Origin: Bog-473 sp963764305
Lineage (GTDB): Bacteria > Actinomycetota > Acidimicrobiia > Acidimicrobiales > RAAP-2
DNA: 64,000 nt
Direction: 5' to 3'
Assembly: GCA_963764305.1 (NCBI GenBank)
Contig: CAVXSD010000010.1
Span: 682,001-746,000, forward strand
Position numbers and translations under genes: made by a program. Numbering within the stretch: the stretch's first letter is position 1; every line of letters starts with the position of its first letter. Shown here one piece after another: positions 24,938 through 32,325 of this stretch. The notes below the pieces were generated by a model, which was not told the DNA's origin, searched no databases, and saw only the letters and a list, made by a program, of their open reading frames with translations.

Positions 24938-26329
24938 TTAGACGCCTCGGTGGTTCTCGAAGCGGGCGTACTGCTTCAAGAACAGCAGGTTGGCCTTCCC
25001 GGTCGGTCCGTTCCGGTGCTTCGCCACTTCGATCAGCGCGTCGTCGGCGCGGTCGATGGGCACCTCGTCGTTGTACTCGGACTCGCGGTAGATGAAGAGG
25101 ACGACGTCGGCGTCCTGCTCGAGCGAGCCCGACTCCCGGAGGTCCGACAGCTGCGGCGTCTTGTCCTGACGTGACTCGAGGTTCCGGGACAGCTGGGAGA
25201 GAGCGACGACGGGCACCTCGAGCTCGCGGGCCAGGATCTTGAGGCCACGGCTGATCTCGGCCACCTCGGTCTGGCGGTTCTCCGCCCGGCCCCGCCCGGT
25301 CATCAGCTGGAGGTAGTCGACCACGACGAGGCCCAGATCGCCCTCGGACTTCTTGAGCCGGCGGGCCCGAGCCCGGATGTCCATCACCGTGACGTTGGGG
25401 TTGTCGTCGATGAAGATCGGCGCGCCCGAGAGCCGCGTCACGGCCATGCCGATCTTGCTCCAGTCCTGGGTGCGGATCCGGCCCGTCTGCAGGCTCTGCC
25501 CGTTCACCTCGGCCTCGGAGGCCAGCAGGCGCTGGGTGAGCTCCAGATGGCCCATCTCCAGCGAGAAGAGGAGGGCGGGCCGCTGCACCTGGAGCCCGAC
25601 GTTGGCCAGGACCCCGAGGGCGAAGCTGGTCTTGCCCATGCCGGGACGGGCGCCCACGATGTTCAGCGACGAGGGCTGGAAGCCCAGCAGGATCTTGTCC
25701 AGCTCGTGGTAGCCGGTGGCCACGCCGGTGATGCTCGAGCCGCGCTGCCCCAGCTCCTCGATGCGGTCCAACCCGGCGCCAAGCAGCTCGTGCAGGGGGC
25801 GCATGGTGTCGACCGTGCGGCGCTCGCCGACGTTGAACACCATCTGCTCCGCCTCGTCCACGGCCGCCTTGACGTCCTCGGGCACCGAGTAACCGATGTC
25901 GGCGATGTCCCCGGCGACGCCGATGAGCTTGCGCAGCAGCGCGTGCTCCTCGACGATCTCGGCGTAGTGCCGGGCGTTGGCGATCGAGGGTGTGTTGGCC
26001 TGCAACGAGATGAAGATCGACGGGTCCCCCACCGCCTCGAGCACCCGGGAGCGCTTGAGCTCGTCGGTCACCGTCACCGCGTCGATGGCCTCGCCCCGCT
26101 CCATGAGCGCCCGGATGGCGCCGAAGATGTGCCCGTGCGCCGGCTTGTAGAAGTCGGCCGACGAGCACTTCTCTATCCCGACCGACGCCGCGTCGTTGGA
26201 GAGGAGCATGGCGCCGAGGAGCGACTCCTCGGCCTCGACGTCGTGGGGGGGCACCCGCGCTCCGCTCGGCGCCGGGTGGGGGGACGTCCGGAGCGGGCGG
26301 GGGCGGATGTCGTCAAAAGCTTGGACCAC
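24938..26329 (-). CDS. dnaB: Replicative DNA helicase DnaB
   Basis: This 463-residue hexameric helicase unwinds DNA at the replication fork. The N-terminal domain carries VPPHDVEAEESLLGAMLLS. The RecA-like domain has Walker A ARPGMGKTSFALG, LLFSLEM, Walker B GLVVVDYLQLM, and ALSQLSRNLESR, followed by RESGSLEQDADVV. No intein is present, unlike in many actinobacteria. GTG 26329 is used, with AGGGGAG just upstream; the open frame extends to 26470 but reads as non-coding. It follows rpsF-ssb-rpsR-rplI on the same strand, with a 183-base gap that contains DnaA boxes. Confidence 0.95.
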   Translation of the reverse strand: MVQAFDDIRPRPLRTSPHPAPSGARVPPHDVEAEESLLGAMLLSNDAASVGIEKCSSADFYKPAHGHIFGAIRALMERGEAIDAVTVTDELKRSRVLEAVGDPSIFISLQANTPSIANARHYAEIVEEHALLRKLIGVAGDIADIGYSVPEDVKAAVDEAEQMVFNVGERRTVDTMRPLHELLGAGLDRIEELGQRGSSITGVATGYHELDKILLGFQPSSLNIVGARPGMGKTSFALGVLANVGLQVQRPALLFSLEMGHLELTQRLLASEAEVNGQSLQTGRIRTQDWSKIGMAVTRLSGAPIFIDDNPNVTVMDIRARARRLKKSEGDLGLVVVDYLQLMTGRGRAENRQTEVAEISRGLKILARELEVPVVALSQLSRNLESRQDKTPQLSDLRESGSLEQDADVVLFIYRESEYNDEVPIDRADDALIEVAKHRNGPTGKANLLFLKQYARFENHRGV

Positions 26330-26380
26330 GGCTCCCCTACTGTGCCGGTCGGGTGCTGGGGACCGTAAGGCCCCAATACG

Positions 26381-26410
26381 TGTGGGTAAGGCACCGGGTC
26401 GTGTGGATAA
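26381..26410 (-). promoter_or_regulatory. Pair of DnaA boxes upstream of dnaB
   Basis: TGTGGGTAA (26381-26389) and TGTGGATAA (26402-26410, an exact complement of TTATCCACA) lie 12 bases apart in the rplI-dnaB gap. They could let DnaA regulate dnaB transcription. Confidence 0.6.
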
Positions 26411-26512
26411 GCCGTGTACGAGCGGTCGCTGACTGTGGACCACGCAGAACGCACATTGGCACGCCCACATGATGGGCAGCGGGGTGTGACAGCGCGCGGA
26501 TGGCGCCCTTGG

Positions 26513-26962
26513 TCAGGAGGTGGCCGAGACCTCCACCGTCACGATGGTGGCGACGTCGCGGAACAATTCGACCGTGACCTCGAAGGAGCCCGTCTCCTTG
26601 ATGTGCTCGGGCAACAGGATGTGCCTGCGGTCCACCTCGATCCCCTTGGCGGCCTTGATGGCCTCCACCACATCGGCCGGGCCGATGGAGCCGAACAGCC
26701 GTCCGCCGCCGGACGCCCGGGCGGCGATCGGGATCACGGCGCCGGCCAGGACCGTGGCCTGGGCTTCCGCCGCGCCCCGGTCCTGGGCCTCGCGCAGGTC
26801 CCGCCCGCGCCGCATCTGCTGGGCCTGGCCCTCGACACCCTCGGTGGCCACGATGGCCCGGCCTTCGGGCAGGAGAAAGTTGCGGGCGAAGCCGCCCGTC
26901 ACCTTGACGATGTCCCCCCGGCGCCCGACGCCGGCGACATCGTCCCGCAGCAAGACCTTCAT
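26513..26962 (-). CDS. rplI: 50S ribosomal protein L9
   Basis: This 149-residue protein is L9, which binds 23S rRNA. The conserved N-terminus is MKVLLRDDVAGVGRRGDIVKVTGGFARNFLLP-like, followed by the long connecting helix (QQMRRGRDLREAQDR) and the C-terminal domain with GGRLFGSIGPADVVEAI and ELFRDVATIVTVEV. Its ATG overlaps the rpsR stop by four bases, so the two are coupled. Length is normal for the family. Confidence 0.96.
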   Translation of the reverse strand: MKVLLRDDVAGVGRRGDIVKVTGGFARNFLLPEGRAIVATEGVEGQAQQMRRGRDLREAQDRGAAEAQATVLAGAVIPIAARASGGGRLFGSIGPADVVEAIKAAKGIEVDRRHILLPEHIKETGSFEVTVELFRDVATIVTVEVSATS

Positions 26963-27453
26963 GCGTCCGCTCCCGCGTCGGCCGGCTCGACCACGACCTC
27001 GACCTCAGCGCCTGCTTCGGCGTCCGCCTCGGCCTGTTCGACGATGGCCAGGGCCTCGTCCGGCGTGGCCGTCGCCGGCACATCGGCGGAGGGACGCGGC
27101 CGCGGTGCCTCGGTCGGGACCGAATCGAGCGTGCGCTCGCCGCGGTCGCGCCCGCCGCGCCCGCCCGGCCGCTCCGTCACGGTGCGCTGGGTGTAGGGCA
27201 ACAGCACGAGCTCACGTGCCGTCTTGATCGCCATGGCCAGCGCCCGCTGGTGCTGGGCGCAATTGCCCGTCACCCGACGCGACCGGATCTTGCCGCGGTC
27301 GCTCATGTACTTGCGCAGCATCGGGACGTCCTTGTAGTCGACCCACTCGACCTTGTCGCGGCAGAGCGCGCAGGGCTTCTTCTTGACCCGGCGGCCGAGA
27401 TCCTTGGGGGCGCGCCGTGACGTCGTCCCGCCGCGCTGGTTGTTGCGTGCCAT
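26959..27453 (-). CDS. rpsR: 30S ribosomal protein S18 with long acidic tail
   Basis: The first ~85 residues are a typical S18 with the zinc-type cysteines CALC and NCAQH and the RNA-binding MAIKTARELVLLPYT region. The protein then continues for about 80 more residues, first Arg/Gly-rich and later strongly acidic, ending EVEVVVEPADAGADA. Ordinary S18 is 75-95 residues, so the extension is unusual. The tail keeps the same frame and codon pattern and overlaps rplI by four bases, arguing that it is translated. The start overlaps the ssb stop by one base. Confidence 0.93.
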   Translation of the reverse strand: MARNNQRGGTTSRRAPKDLGRRVKKKPCALCRDKVEWVDYKDVPMLRKYMSDRGKIRSRRVTGNCAQHQRALAMAIKTARELVLLPYTQRTVTERPGGRGGRDRGERTLDSVPTEAPRPRPSADVPATATPDEALAIVEQAEADAEAGAEVEVVVEPADAGADA

Positions 27454-27932
27454 CAGAAGGGCTCCTCATCGAATCCGTAGCCCGGTCCGGCATCCGGGGC
27501 GGGCTGGGGTTGTGCCGGCGGAGCGGCTTGCCGCGCCCCGCCACCTCCGCCGACGCCACCGGGGCCGCGGCGCTCGTTCTTGGTGATCTGGGCGGTGGCC
27601 CACCGCAGCGACGGGCCGATCTCGTCCGCCACCACCTCGACCTTGGAACGGCGGTCGCCCTCCTGGGTCTCCCAGCTGCGCTGCTCGAGCCGGCCGGCCA
27701 CCATGACCCGGGCGCCCCGGGTGATGGTCTCGCTGACGTTCTCGGCCATCTCGCGCCAGCAGACCACGTCGAAGAACGAGGTGGCCTCCTCCCACTCCTG
27801 GGTCTGGCGGTTCTGCCAGCGGCGGTTGACCGCCAGCCCGAACGTCACGTTGGCCTGTCCGGTGTTGGTGAAGCGCAACTCTGGATCGCGGGTCACGTTC
27901 CCAACCAGCGTCACGCTGTTGTCTGTCGCCAT
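27453..27932 (-). CDS. ssb: Single-stranded DNA-binding protein
   Basis: This 159-residue SSB protects single-stranded DNA. The OB fold is visible in NSVTLVGNVTRDPELRFTN, then NVTFGLAVNRRW, TSFFDVVCWREMAENV and GARVMVAGRLEQRSW. A Gly/Gln/Pro-rich linker leads to the acidic tip DEEPF that recruits partner proteins. It sits between rpsF and rpsR, the standard bacterial order, and shares one base with rpsR. Confidence 0.96.
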   Translation of the reverse strand: MATDNSVTLVGNVTRDPELRFTNTGQANVTFGLAVNRRWQNRQTQEWEEATSFFDVVCWREMAENVSETITRGARVMVAGRLEQRSWETQEGDRRSKVEVVADEIGPSLRWATAQITKNERRGPGGVGGGGGARQAAPPAQPQPAPDAGPGYGFDEEPF

Positions 27933-27954
27933 CTCAGCTCCTCTCGCCGGCTGG

Positions 27955-28281
27955 TCAGCTGGCCGCGGGCGCGGCCGTCGATGCGGTGGGCGCCTGGTCC
28001 GGGAGCCGCACGACCTTGTGGCGGACGACCTCGTCGGCCAGGCCGAGCATGCGGTCCAGGGCGGCCACGGTCTCGGGTTCGGCGGTGAATTCCACCACGA
28101 CGTAGTACCCCTCGCGCTTGTGGTTCACCTCGTAGGCGAAGGTGCGCTTCCCCCAGCGGTCGATGGCGCCGGGGGTGCCACCCGTGGTGCGGATGACGTC
28201 GAGGGCCTGGTCGAGCACGCCCTGGATCACCGTGGGTTCGGTGGTGGCCTCAAAGATGGCCATGACTTCGTAGGGCCGCAT
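27955..28281 (-). CDS. rpsF: 30S ribosomal protein S6
   Basis: This 108-residue S6 starts MRPYEVMAIFEATTEP and contains RWGKRTFAYEVNHKREGYYVVVEF, diagnostic for the family, with a short Ala/Thr/Ser tail. It is the first gene of the rpsF-ssb-rpsR-rplI-dnaB group. In the leader the sequence ACCTCCCT on the plus strand corresponds to a good AGGGAGGT ribosome site before the ATG at 28281. Confidence 0.96.
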   Translation of the reverse strand: MRPYEVMAIFEATTEPTVIQGVLDQALDVIRTTGGTPGAIDRWGKRTFAYEVNHKREGYYVVVEFTAEPETVAALDRMLGLADEVVRHKVVRLPDQAPTASTAAPAAS

Positions 28282-28318
28282 GTGCGGCGTACCTCCCTCT
28301 GGACCGGGCGTTGCCCGG

Positions 28319-28370
28319 GCTCCTGACGGTCAGGAGCAGGGTCTGTTGCGGGCGGCCATGCTAGCCGCCC
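28319..28370 (-). terminator. Two hairpins between panB and rpsF
   Basis: GCTCCTGAC/GTCAGGAGC (28319-28337) and GGGCGGC-N7-GCCGCCC (28350-28370) lie just after the panB stop. The second is a good terminator stem for panB; the first, almost without a loop, could be part of it or a protein site in the rpsF leader. Confidence 0.5.
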
Positions 28371-28383
28371 CCGGCTCCGGGCG

Positions 28384-29223
28384 TTAGCTCAGGGCGTCGC
28401 CCAGGCCCGGCGGGGCGTGGTAGCTCTCGGCGTCGCCGGGGAAGCTCCCGCTGCGCACGTCCTCGGCGAAGGCGGCGACGGCCTCCGTGGCGAGGCGGCC
28501 GAGGTCGGCGTAGCGCCGCACGAATTTGGGCGGGGTCCCCTTGCCCAGGCCCAGCAGGTCGTGGAAGACCAGGACCTGGCCGTCGCAGGCAGGGCCGGCC
28601 CCGATGCCGATCGTCGGCACGTCGAGGTGCTCGGTGACGGCGGCGCCCACGACGTCGGGCACCCCTTCGATCACGAAGGCGAAGCAGCCGGCCGCGCTGA
28701 GGGCCTTGGCCGCGTCGAGCAGGGCGCTGGCCGCGTCGACGCTCTTGCCCTGCACCCGGAAGCCGCCCATGGCGAGGACCGACTGGGGCGTGAGACCGAG
28801 GTGCCCCATGACCGGGATCTCGGCCCGGATGATCGCCTCCACCACGGGCAGGCGGGCCCGGCCGCCCTCGAGCTTGACGGCCTGGGCCCCGGCACGGATC
28901 AGGGTGGCGGCGTTGCGCACCGCCTCGTCCGCCGAGAGGTGGTAGCTCATCCAGGGCATGTCGCCGAGGATCAGGCAGTCCGGCGCGGCGCGCGCCACGG
29001 CCGCGGTGTGGTGCGCCATGACGTCGATGTCGACGTGGAGCGTGTCGGGGTATCCGAGGACCGTGTTGGCCACCGAGTCCCCGACCAGGATGATGTCGGC
29101 GCCGGCGTCCGACACGATGCGGGCGCCCGGCTCGTCGTAGGCCGTCACCATCACGATGGGCGTGGCGCCGTGGCGGCGCTTGCGGGCCCGCAGCGACGGG
29201 ACGGTGACGGCCCCGTCGCTCAT
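28384..29223 (-). CDS. panB: 3-methyl-2-oxobutanoate hydroxymethyltransferase
   Basis: This 279-residue TIM-barrel enzyme converts 2-oxoisovalerate to ketopantoate using methylene-tetrahydrofolate, the first step of pantothenate synthesis. Family motifs are VMVTAYDEPGARI, DIILVGDSVANTVLGY, LILGDMPWMSYH, KLEGG, PVMGHLGLTPQS, and IGIGAGPACDGQVLVFHDLLG. ATG 29223 overlaps the DUF5318 stop region by four bases. The open frame upstream is a shadow of that gene. Confidence 0.95.
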   Translation of the reverse strand: MSDGAVTVPSLRARKRRHGATPIVMVTAYDEPGARIVSDAGADIILVGDSVANTVLGYPDTLHVDIDVMAHHTAAVARAAPDCLILGDMPWMSYHLSADEAVRNAATLIRAGAQAVKLEGGRARLPVVEAIIRAEIPVMGHLGLTPQSVLAMGGFRVQGKSVDAASALLDAAKALSAAGCFAFVIEGVPDVVGAAVTEHLDVPTIGIGAGPACDGQVLVFHDLLGLGKGTPPKFVRRYADLGRLATEAVAAFAEDVRSGSFPGDAESYHAPPGLGDALS

Positions 29224-29657
29224 GGGTCCGGCGCCGTTCCCTTGGGGCGCGGCGTGCGCCCGCCGGCGGGGTACTTGCGCATCAAGTGGTGCCAGGCGCA
29301 CGACGGGCACACCTCGACCTCGTAGCAGAGCACCGGTTCGGGCCGGCGGCAGAGCGCCTTGAGCTCGGCCGCGGTGCCCGGGCAACGGCCGCCCGGCGGG
29401 AGTTTGGCCCCGAAGACGAAGGTGACCGTGACGAGCCGCCCGTCGTCACAGATGGGGCAGACCTCCTTGGTCGGGCGGCCCACGTTGCGGGCGGCCCGGA
29501 GCAACTCGGGGTGGGCGTCGCACACGTCGGTCCGCAGGACCTTGCCCCGTTCGACCTCCCGGACCACGGCGTTGCGGACGATCCGGTACTCCACCTGGGC
29601 CGTGAGGTCGGGGCTCACCGCACGGGATTTCGACCTCGGCTCCGAGGTGACGGGCAC
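29220..29657 (-). CDS. DUF5318 zinc-ribbon-like protein
   Basis: This 145-residue actinobacterial protein has three Cys pairs likely to bind zinc: the cysteine in TDVCDAHPELLRAARNVG, then VCPICDDG and VCPSCAWHHL. The pattern AQVEYRIVRNAVVREVERG and GRPTKEVCPIC matches DUF5318, whose function is unknown. GTG 29657 (VPVTSEPRSKSR) is preferred; an in-frame start at 29717 would add a Pro/Gly-rich leader. It overlaps panB by four bases, so the two are co-expressed. Confidence 0.7.
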   Translation of the reverse strand: MPVTSEPRSKSRAVSPDLTAQVEYRIVRNAVVREVERGKVLRTDVCDAHPELLRAARNVGRPTKEVCPICDDGRLVTVTFVFGAKLPPGGRCPGTAAELKALCRRPEPVLCYEVEVCPSCAWHHLMRKYPAGGRTPRPKGTAPDP

Positions 29658-29754
29658 GGCCGCCAGGCTACCCCCCACGCCCGGAATCGGGGACCCAATT
29701 GCAGGCAAATCAGGCACGCACGCGACGGTTGCGTGACCGAAATGGTCGCGTCGC

Positions 29755-29771
29755 TATATCGAACCGATATA
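29755..29771 (+). promoter_or_regulatory. Palindromic operator of padR overlapping its -10
   Basis: TATATCG-AAC-CGATATA is a perfect inverted repeat located 10 bases before the padR ATG. TATACT (29768-29773) overlaps its right arm and is eight bases from the ATG, so a bound repressor would cover the promoter. Autoregulation by PadR is the simplest reading. Confidence 0.65.
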
Positions 29772-29781
29772 CTCATCCGTC

Positions 29782-30411
29782 ATGTTGGATCTGGCCATCC
29801 TCGGCCTCCTCGAAGAGCACGACCTGCACGGCTACGAGATACGCCGCCAATTGCGGGAGCACCTGGGCCTTCTCGCCAACGTCTCCTTCGGCTCCATCTA
29901 CCCCGCCCTCACCCGGCTGGAGAAGTCGGGCGCCGTGGTGGCGACCGAGGGTGGAGGCCCCGGGAGCACGGGGGCCACGGCGGCGGCTGTGGCGCCGCCC
30001 ACGGGCTCCCTGAGCGGCGAACTGGCCGTGCTGCGCGCCCGCCGGCACTCCCCCACCCGGGCCCGACGGGGCCGCAAGGTCTACCGGATCACCGACGCCG
30101 GCCGCGCCCTCTTCGCCGAGCTGCTGGCCGGCAGCGGGGCCACCGACGACGCCCGCAGCTTCGGACTCCGCCTGGCCTTCGCCCGGCATCTCGCGCCCCA
30201 GGGCCGCCTCACCCTGCTGGAACGCCGGCGTGCCCAACTGGTCCAGCGCCTCGGCGAGGCCGAGGCGGCCCGCACCGACCTCGACGTCTACGCCCGCTCC
30301 GTCGTGCAGCACACCGCCGACGGTGTGGCCCGCGACATCAGCTGGCTCGACACCCTCATCGCGTCAGAACGCGCCGCCCTCGCCACCGCCGGGACGGAGC
30401 CGGCGACGTGA
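29782..30411 (+). CDS. PadR-family transcriptional regulator
   Basis: This 209-residue PadR regulator has an N-terminal winged helix: MLDLAILGLLEEHDLHGYEIRR, FGSIYPALTRLEKSG and, after an insert, RKVYRITDAGRALFAEL. The C-terminal part is a helical dimerisation domain (PadR C). The wing contains an unusual Ala/Gly/Thr-rich insert of about 40 residues between EKSGAVVATE and RRGRKVY. It directly precedes the inositol-phosphate synthase gene, the same pairing seen in mycobacteria, and probably controls it together with itself through the palindrome at 29755-29771. Confidence 0.88.
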   Translation: MLDLAILGLLEEHDLHGYEIRRQLREHLGLLANVSFGSIYPALTRLEKSGAVVATEGGGPGSTGATAAAVAPPTGSLSGELAVLRARRHSPTRARRGRKVYRITDAGRALFAELLAGSGATDDARSFGLRLAFARHLAPQGRLTLLERRRAQLVQRLGEAEAARTDLDVYARSVVQHTADGVARDISWLDTLIASERAALATAGTEPAT

Positions 30412-30462
30412 CGAGACGACGCGACCCCGCCCACGCCCACGCCCACGACACCGCCCCCGCCC

Positions 30463-30496
<34 letters not shown>

Positions 30497-30509
30497 AGGA
30501 GACATCTCC

Positions 30510-31616
30510 ATGTCCACGCCCAGCACCATCCGCCTCGCCATCGCCGGCGTGGGCAACTGCGCCAGCTCGCTCGTCCAGGGCATCACCTACTACCGCGACG
30601 CCGACCCAGACGACGTGGTGCCCGGGCTGATGCATGTGGAGCTGGGTGGCTATCACGTGCGCGACCTCGTCCCGGTCGCCGCCTTCGACGTGGACCAGAC
30701 GAAGGTCGGCACCGACCTCGGCAAGGCCATCGGCGCCGGCCTCAACAACACGGTGCGCTTCGCCGACGTCGGCGAGGTCGGCGTCACCGTCCAGCGGGGG
30801 CCGACCTTCGACGGGCTCGGGCTCTACTACCGCGAGCTGATCGAGGAGTCGCCGGCCGAGCCGGTCGACGTGGCCGCCGCCCTGCGGGAGGCCCGGGCGG
30901 ACGTCCTGGTCTCCTACCTGCCCGTCGGCTCCGAGCAGGCCCAGCGCCACTACGCCCAGGCCTGCCTCGACGCCGGGGTGGCCTTCGTGAACGCCATCCC
31001 CGTCTTCATCGCCTCGGACCCCGAATGGGCCCGCAAGTTCCGGGACGCCGGCGTGCCGATCGTGGGCGACGACATCAAGAGCCAGGTCGGCTCCACCATC
31101 GTGCACCGCATCCTCACCCGCCTCTTCGAGGACCGCGGCCTCGCCCTCGACCACACGTACCAGCTGAACTTCGGCGGCAACATGGACTTCAAGAACATGC
31201 TCGAGCGCCAGCGGCTGGAGTCCAAGAAGATCTCGAAGACGCAGGCCGTCACCAGCCAGCTGGAGGACAACATCCTCGACGCCGACGACGTCCACGTCGG
31301 ACCGTCGGACCACGTGCCGTGGCTGAAGGACCGCAAGTGGGCCTACATCCGCATGGAGGGCCGCAACTTCGGCGACGTCCCCCTCAACCTCGAGCTCAAG
31401 CTCGAGGTGTGGGATTCCCCCAACTCGGCCGGGGTCATCATCGACGCCGTGCGCTGCGCCAAGCTCGCCCTCGACCGCGGCATCGGCGGCCCCCTCCTCG
31501 GGCCGTCCGCCTACTTCATGAAGTCACCGCCGGTGCAGTACCACGACGACGTGGCGCACCGGCTCATCGAGGACTTCGCCGCCGGCGAGCCCCAGGAGAG
31601 CTGGCCGCCGGATTGA
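30510..31616 (+). CDS. ino1: Inositol-3-phosphate synthase
   Basis: This 368-residue NAD-dependent enzyme converts glucose-6-phosphate to myo-inositol-3-phosphate, feeding phosphatidylinositol and mycothiol. Family features are the nucleotide-binding IAGVGNCASSLVQGI, VSYLPVGSEQAQ, FVNAIPVFIASDP, GDDIKSQVGSTIVHR, LNFGGNMDFKNML, and the C-terminal GPSAYFMKSPP. ATG 30510 is preceded by GAAGGAGA. An alternative GTG at 30408 overlapping the padR stop would add a repetitive His/Ala and Asp/Thr leader and is unlikely. It ends 1 base before an AT-rich hairpin. Confidence 0.94.
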   Translation: MSTPSTIRLAIAGVGNCASSLVQGITYYRDADPDDVVPGLMHVELGGYHVRDLVPVAAFDVDQTKVGTDLGKAIGAGLNNTVRFADVGEVGVTVQRGPTFDGLGLYYRELIEESPAEPVDVAAALREARADVLVSYLPVGSEQAQRHYAQACLDAGVAFVNAIPVFIASDPEWARKFRDAGVPIVGDDIKSQVGSTIVHRILTRLFEDRGLALDHTYQLNFGGNMDFKNMLERQRLESKKISKTQAVTSQLEDNILDADDVHVGPSDHVPWLKDRKWAYIRMEGRNFGDVPLNLELKLEVWDSPNSAGVIIDAVRCAKLALDRGIGGPLLGPSAYFMKSPPVQYHDDVAHRLIEDFAAGEPQESWPPD

Positions 31617-31654
31617 TCTCCCAAAACTCTAAACGGTCCTGTTTAGAGTTTTGG
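31617..31654 (+). terminator. AT-rich terminator hairpin after ino1
   Basis: CCAAAACTCTAAAC pairs perfectly with GTTTAGAGTTTTGG around the six-base loop GGTCCT, with four further pairs after a one-base bulge. It begins at the ino1 stop. The stem is far poorer in GC than its surroundings. Confidence 0.75.
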
Positions 31655-31739
31655 AGAAGACCTCACCGGGCAGCCGACCGCCACGAGCTCCCACCAGGAT
31701 CTTGTCGGCGGCTCCACGCGGTTCCGCCCCCACCCGCCG

Positions 31740-31782
31740 CCGAACCGAGGCCGAACCGAGGCCGCACCGAGGCCGCACCGAG
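31740..31782 (+). repeat. Four tandem 11-base repeats
   Basis: CCGAACCGAGG twice, then CCGCACCGAGG and CCGCACCGAG, lie between ino1 and the convergent CMD-family gene. No coding role is evident. Confidence 0.7.
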
Positions 31783-31799
31783 CGATCGGCTCGGAACGC

Positions 31800-32291
31800 T
31801 CAGACCAGGATGCGCTCCTGAGGGGCCCGCACCCCGACCACGGCCAGGGTCCGCCCCATGCCGAGGAAGCACCCGCAGCAGATGGTGAGGTCCGCCAGTT
31901 CGGCCTCCGAGAAGGCGCCGTGCAGGCGGCCCCACAGCTCGTCGTCCATGGCCAGGTGGTCGAGGGCGAAGCGCTCGGCGAACTCCGCCGCCAGCCGCTC
32001 CCGCACGCTGAGCCCGGTGGCGGCGCGCCAGTCGGTCACCTCGGCGTAGAACGGCTCGCCGGCACCGGCCGACTCCCCGTCACGGGCCCGCGTGTCGCGG
32101 CACACGGCGCAGTCGTTGATGAGCGCGATGGTCCAACGGGCCGCCTCGCGCTCTCGCACCGACAGCTGCGAGTTGCCGTAGACCGCTGCCGACAGCTTGC
32201 CCATGCCCGCTGCCATGTCCGGGCGCAGCAACGCCCAGTCGATGTGCTCGCCCATGCCGCTCTCCGGTGCCGCGATCCTCGTCATGCCCAT
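31800..32291 (-). CDS. Carboxymuconolactone decarboxylase/AhpD-fold protein
   Basis: This ~163-residue protein has the AhpD-like all-helical fold. The redox or proton-relay motif CAVCRDTR (CxxC) follows REREAARWTIALINDC, and the C-terminal part has LTICCGCFLGMGRTLAVVGV. AhpD-type proteins reduce peroxiredoxins or act as decarboxylases; the usual His after the second Cys is replaced by Arg-Asp, so activity is uncertain. The start could be 32291 or 32285 (two ATGs, MGM). It is convergent with ino1 and lies 34 bases from the pcnA stop. Confidence 0.75.
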   Translation of the reverse strand: MGMTRIAAPESGMGEHIDWALLRPDMAAGMGKLSAAVYGNSQLSVREREAARWTIALINDCAVCRDTRARDGESAGAGEPFYAEVTDWRAATGLSVRERLAAEFAERFALDHLAMDDELWGRLHGAFSEAELADLTICCGCFLGMGRTLAVVGVRAPQERILV

Positions 32292-32325
32292 CGACGCTAC
32301 TGCGGTGGCGCTCCCGGTCGCTCGG

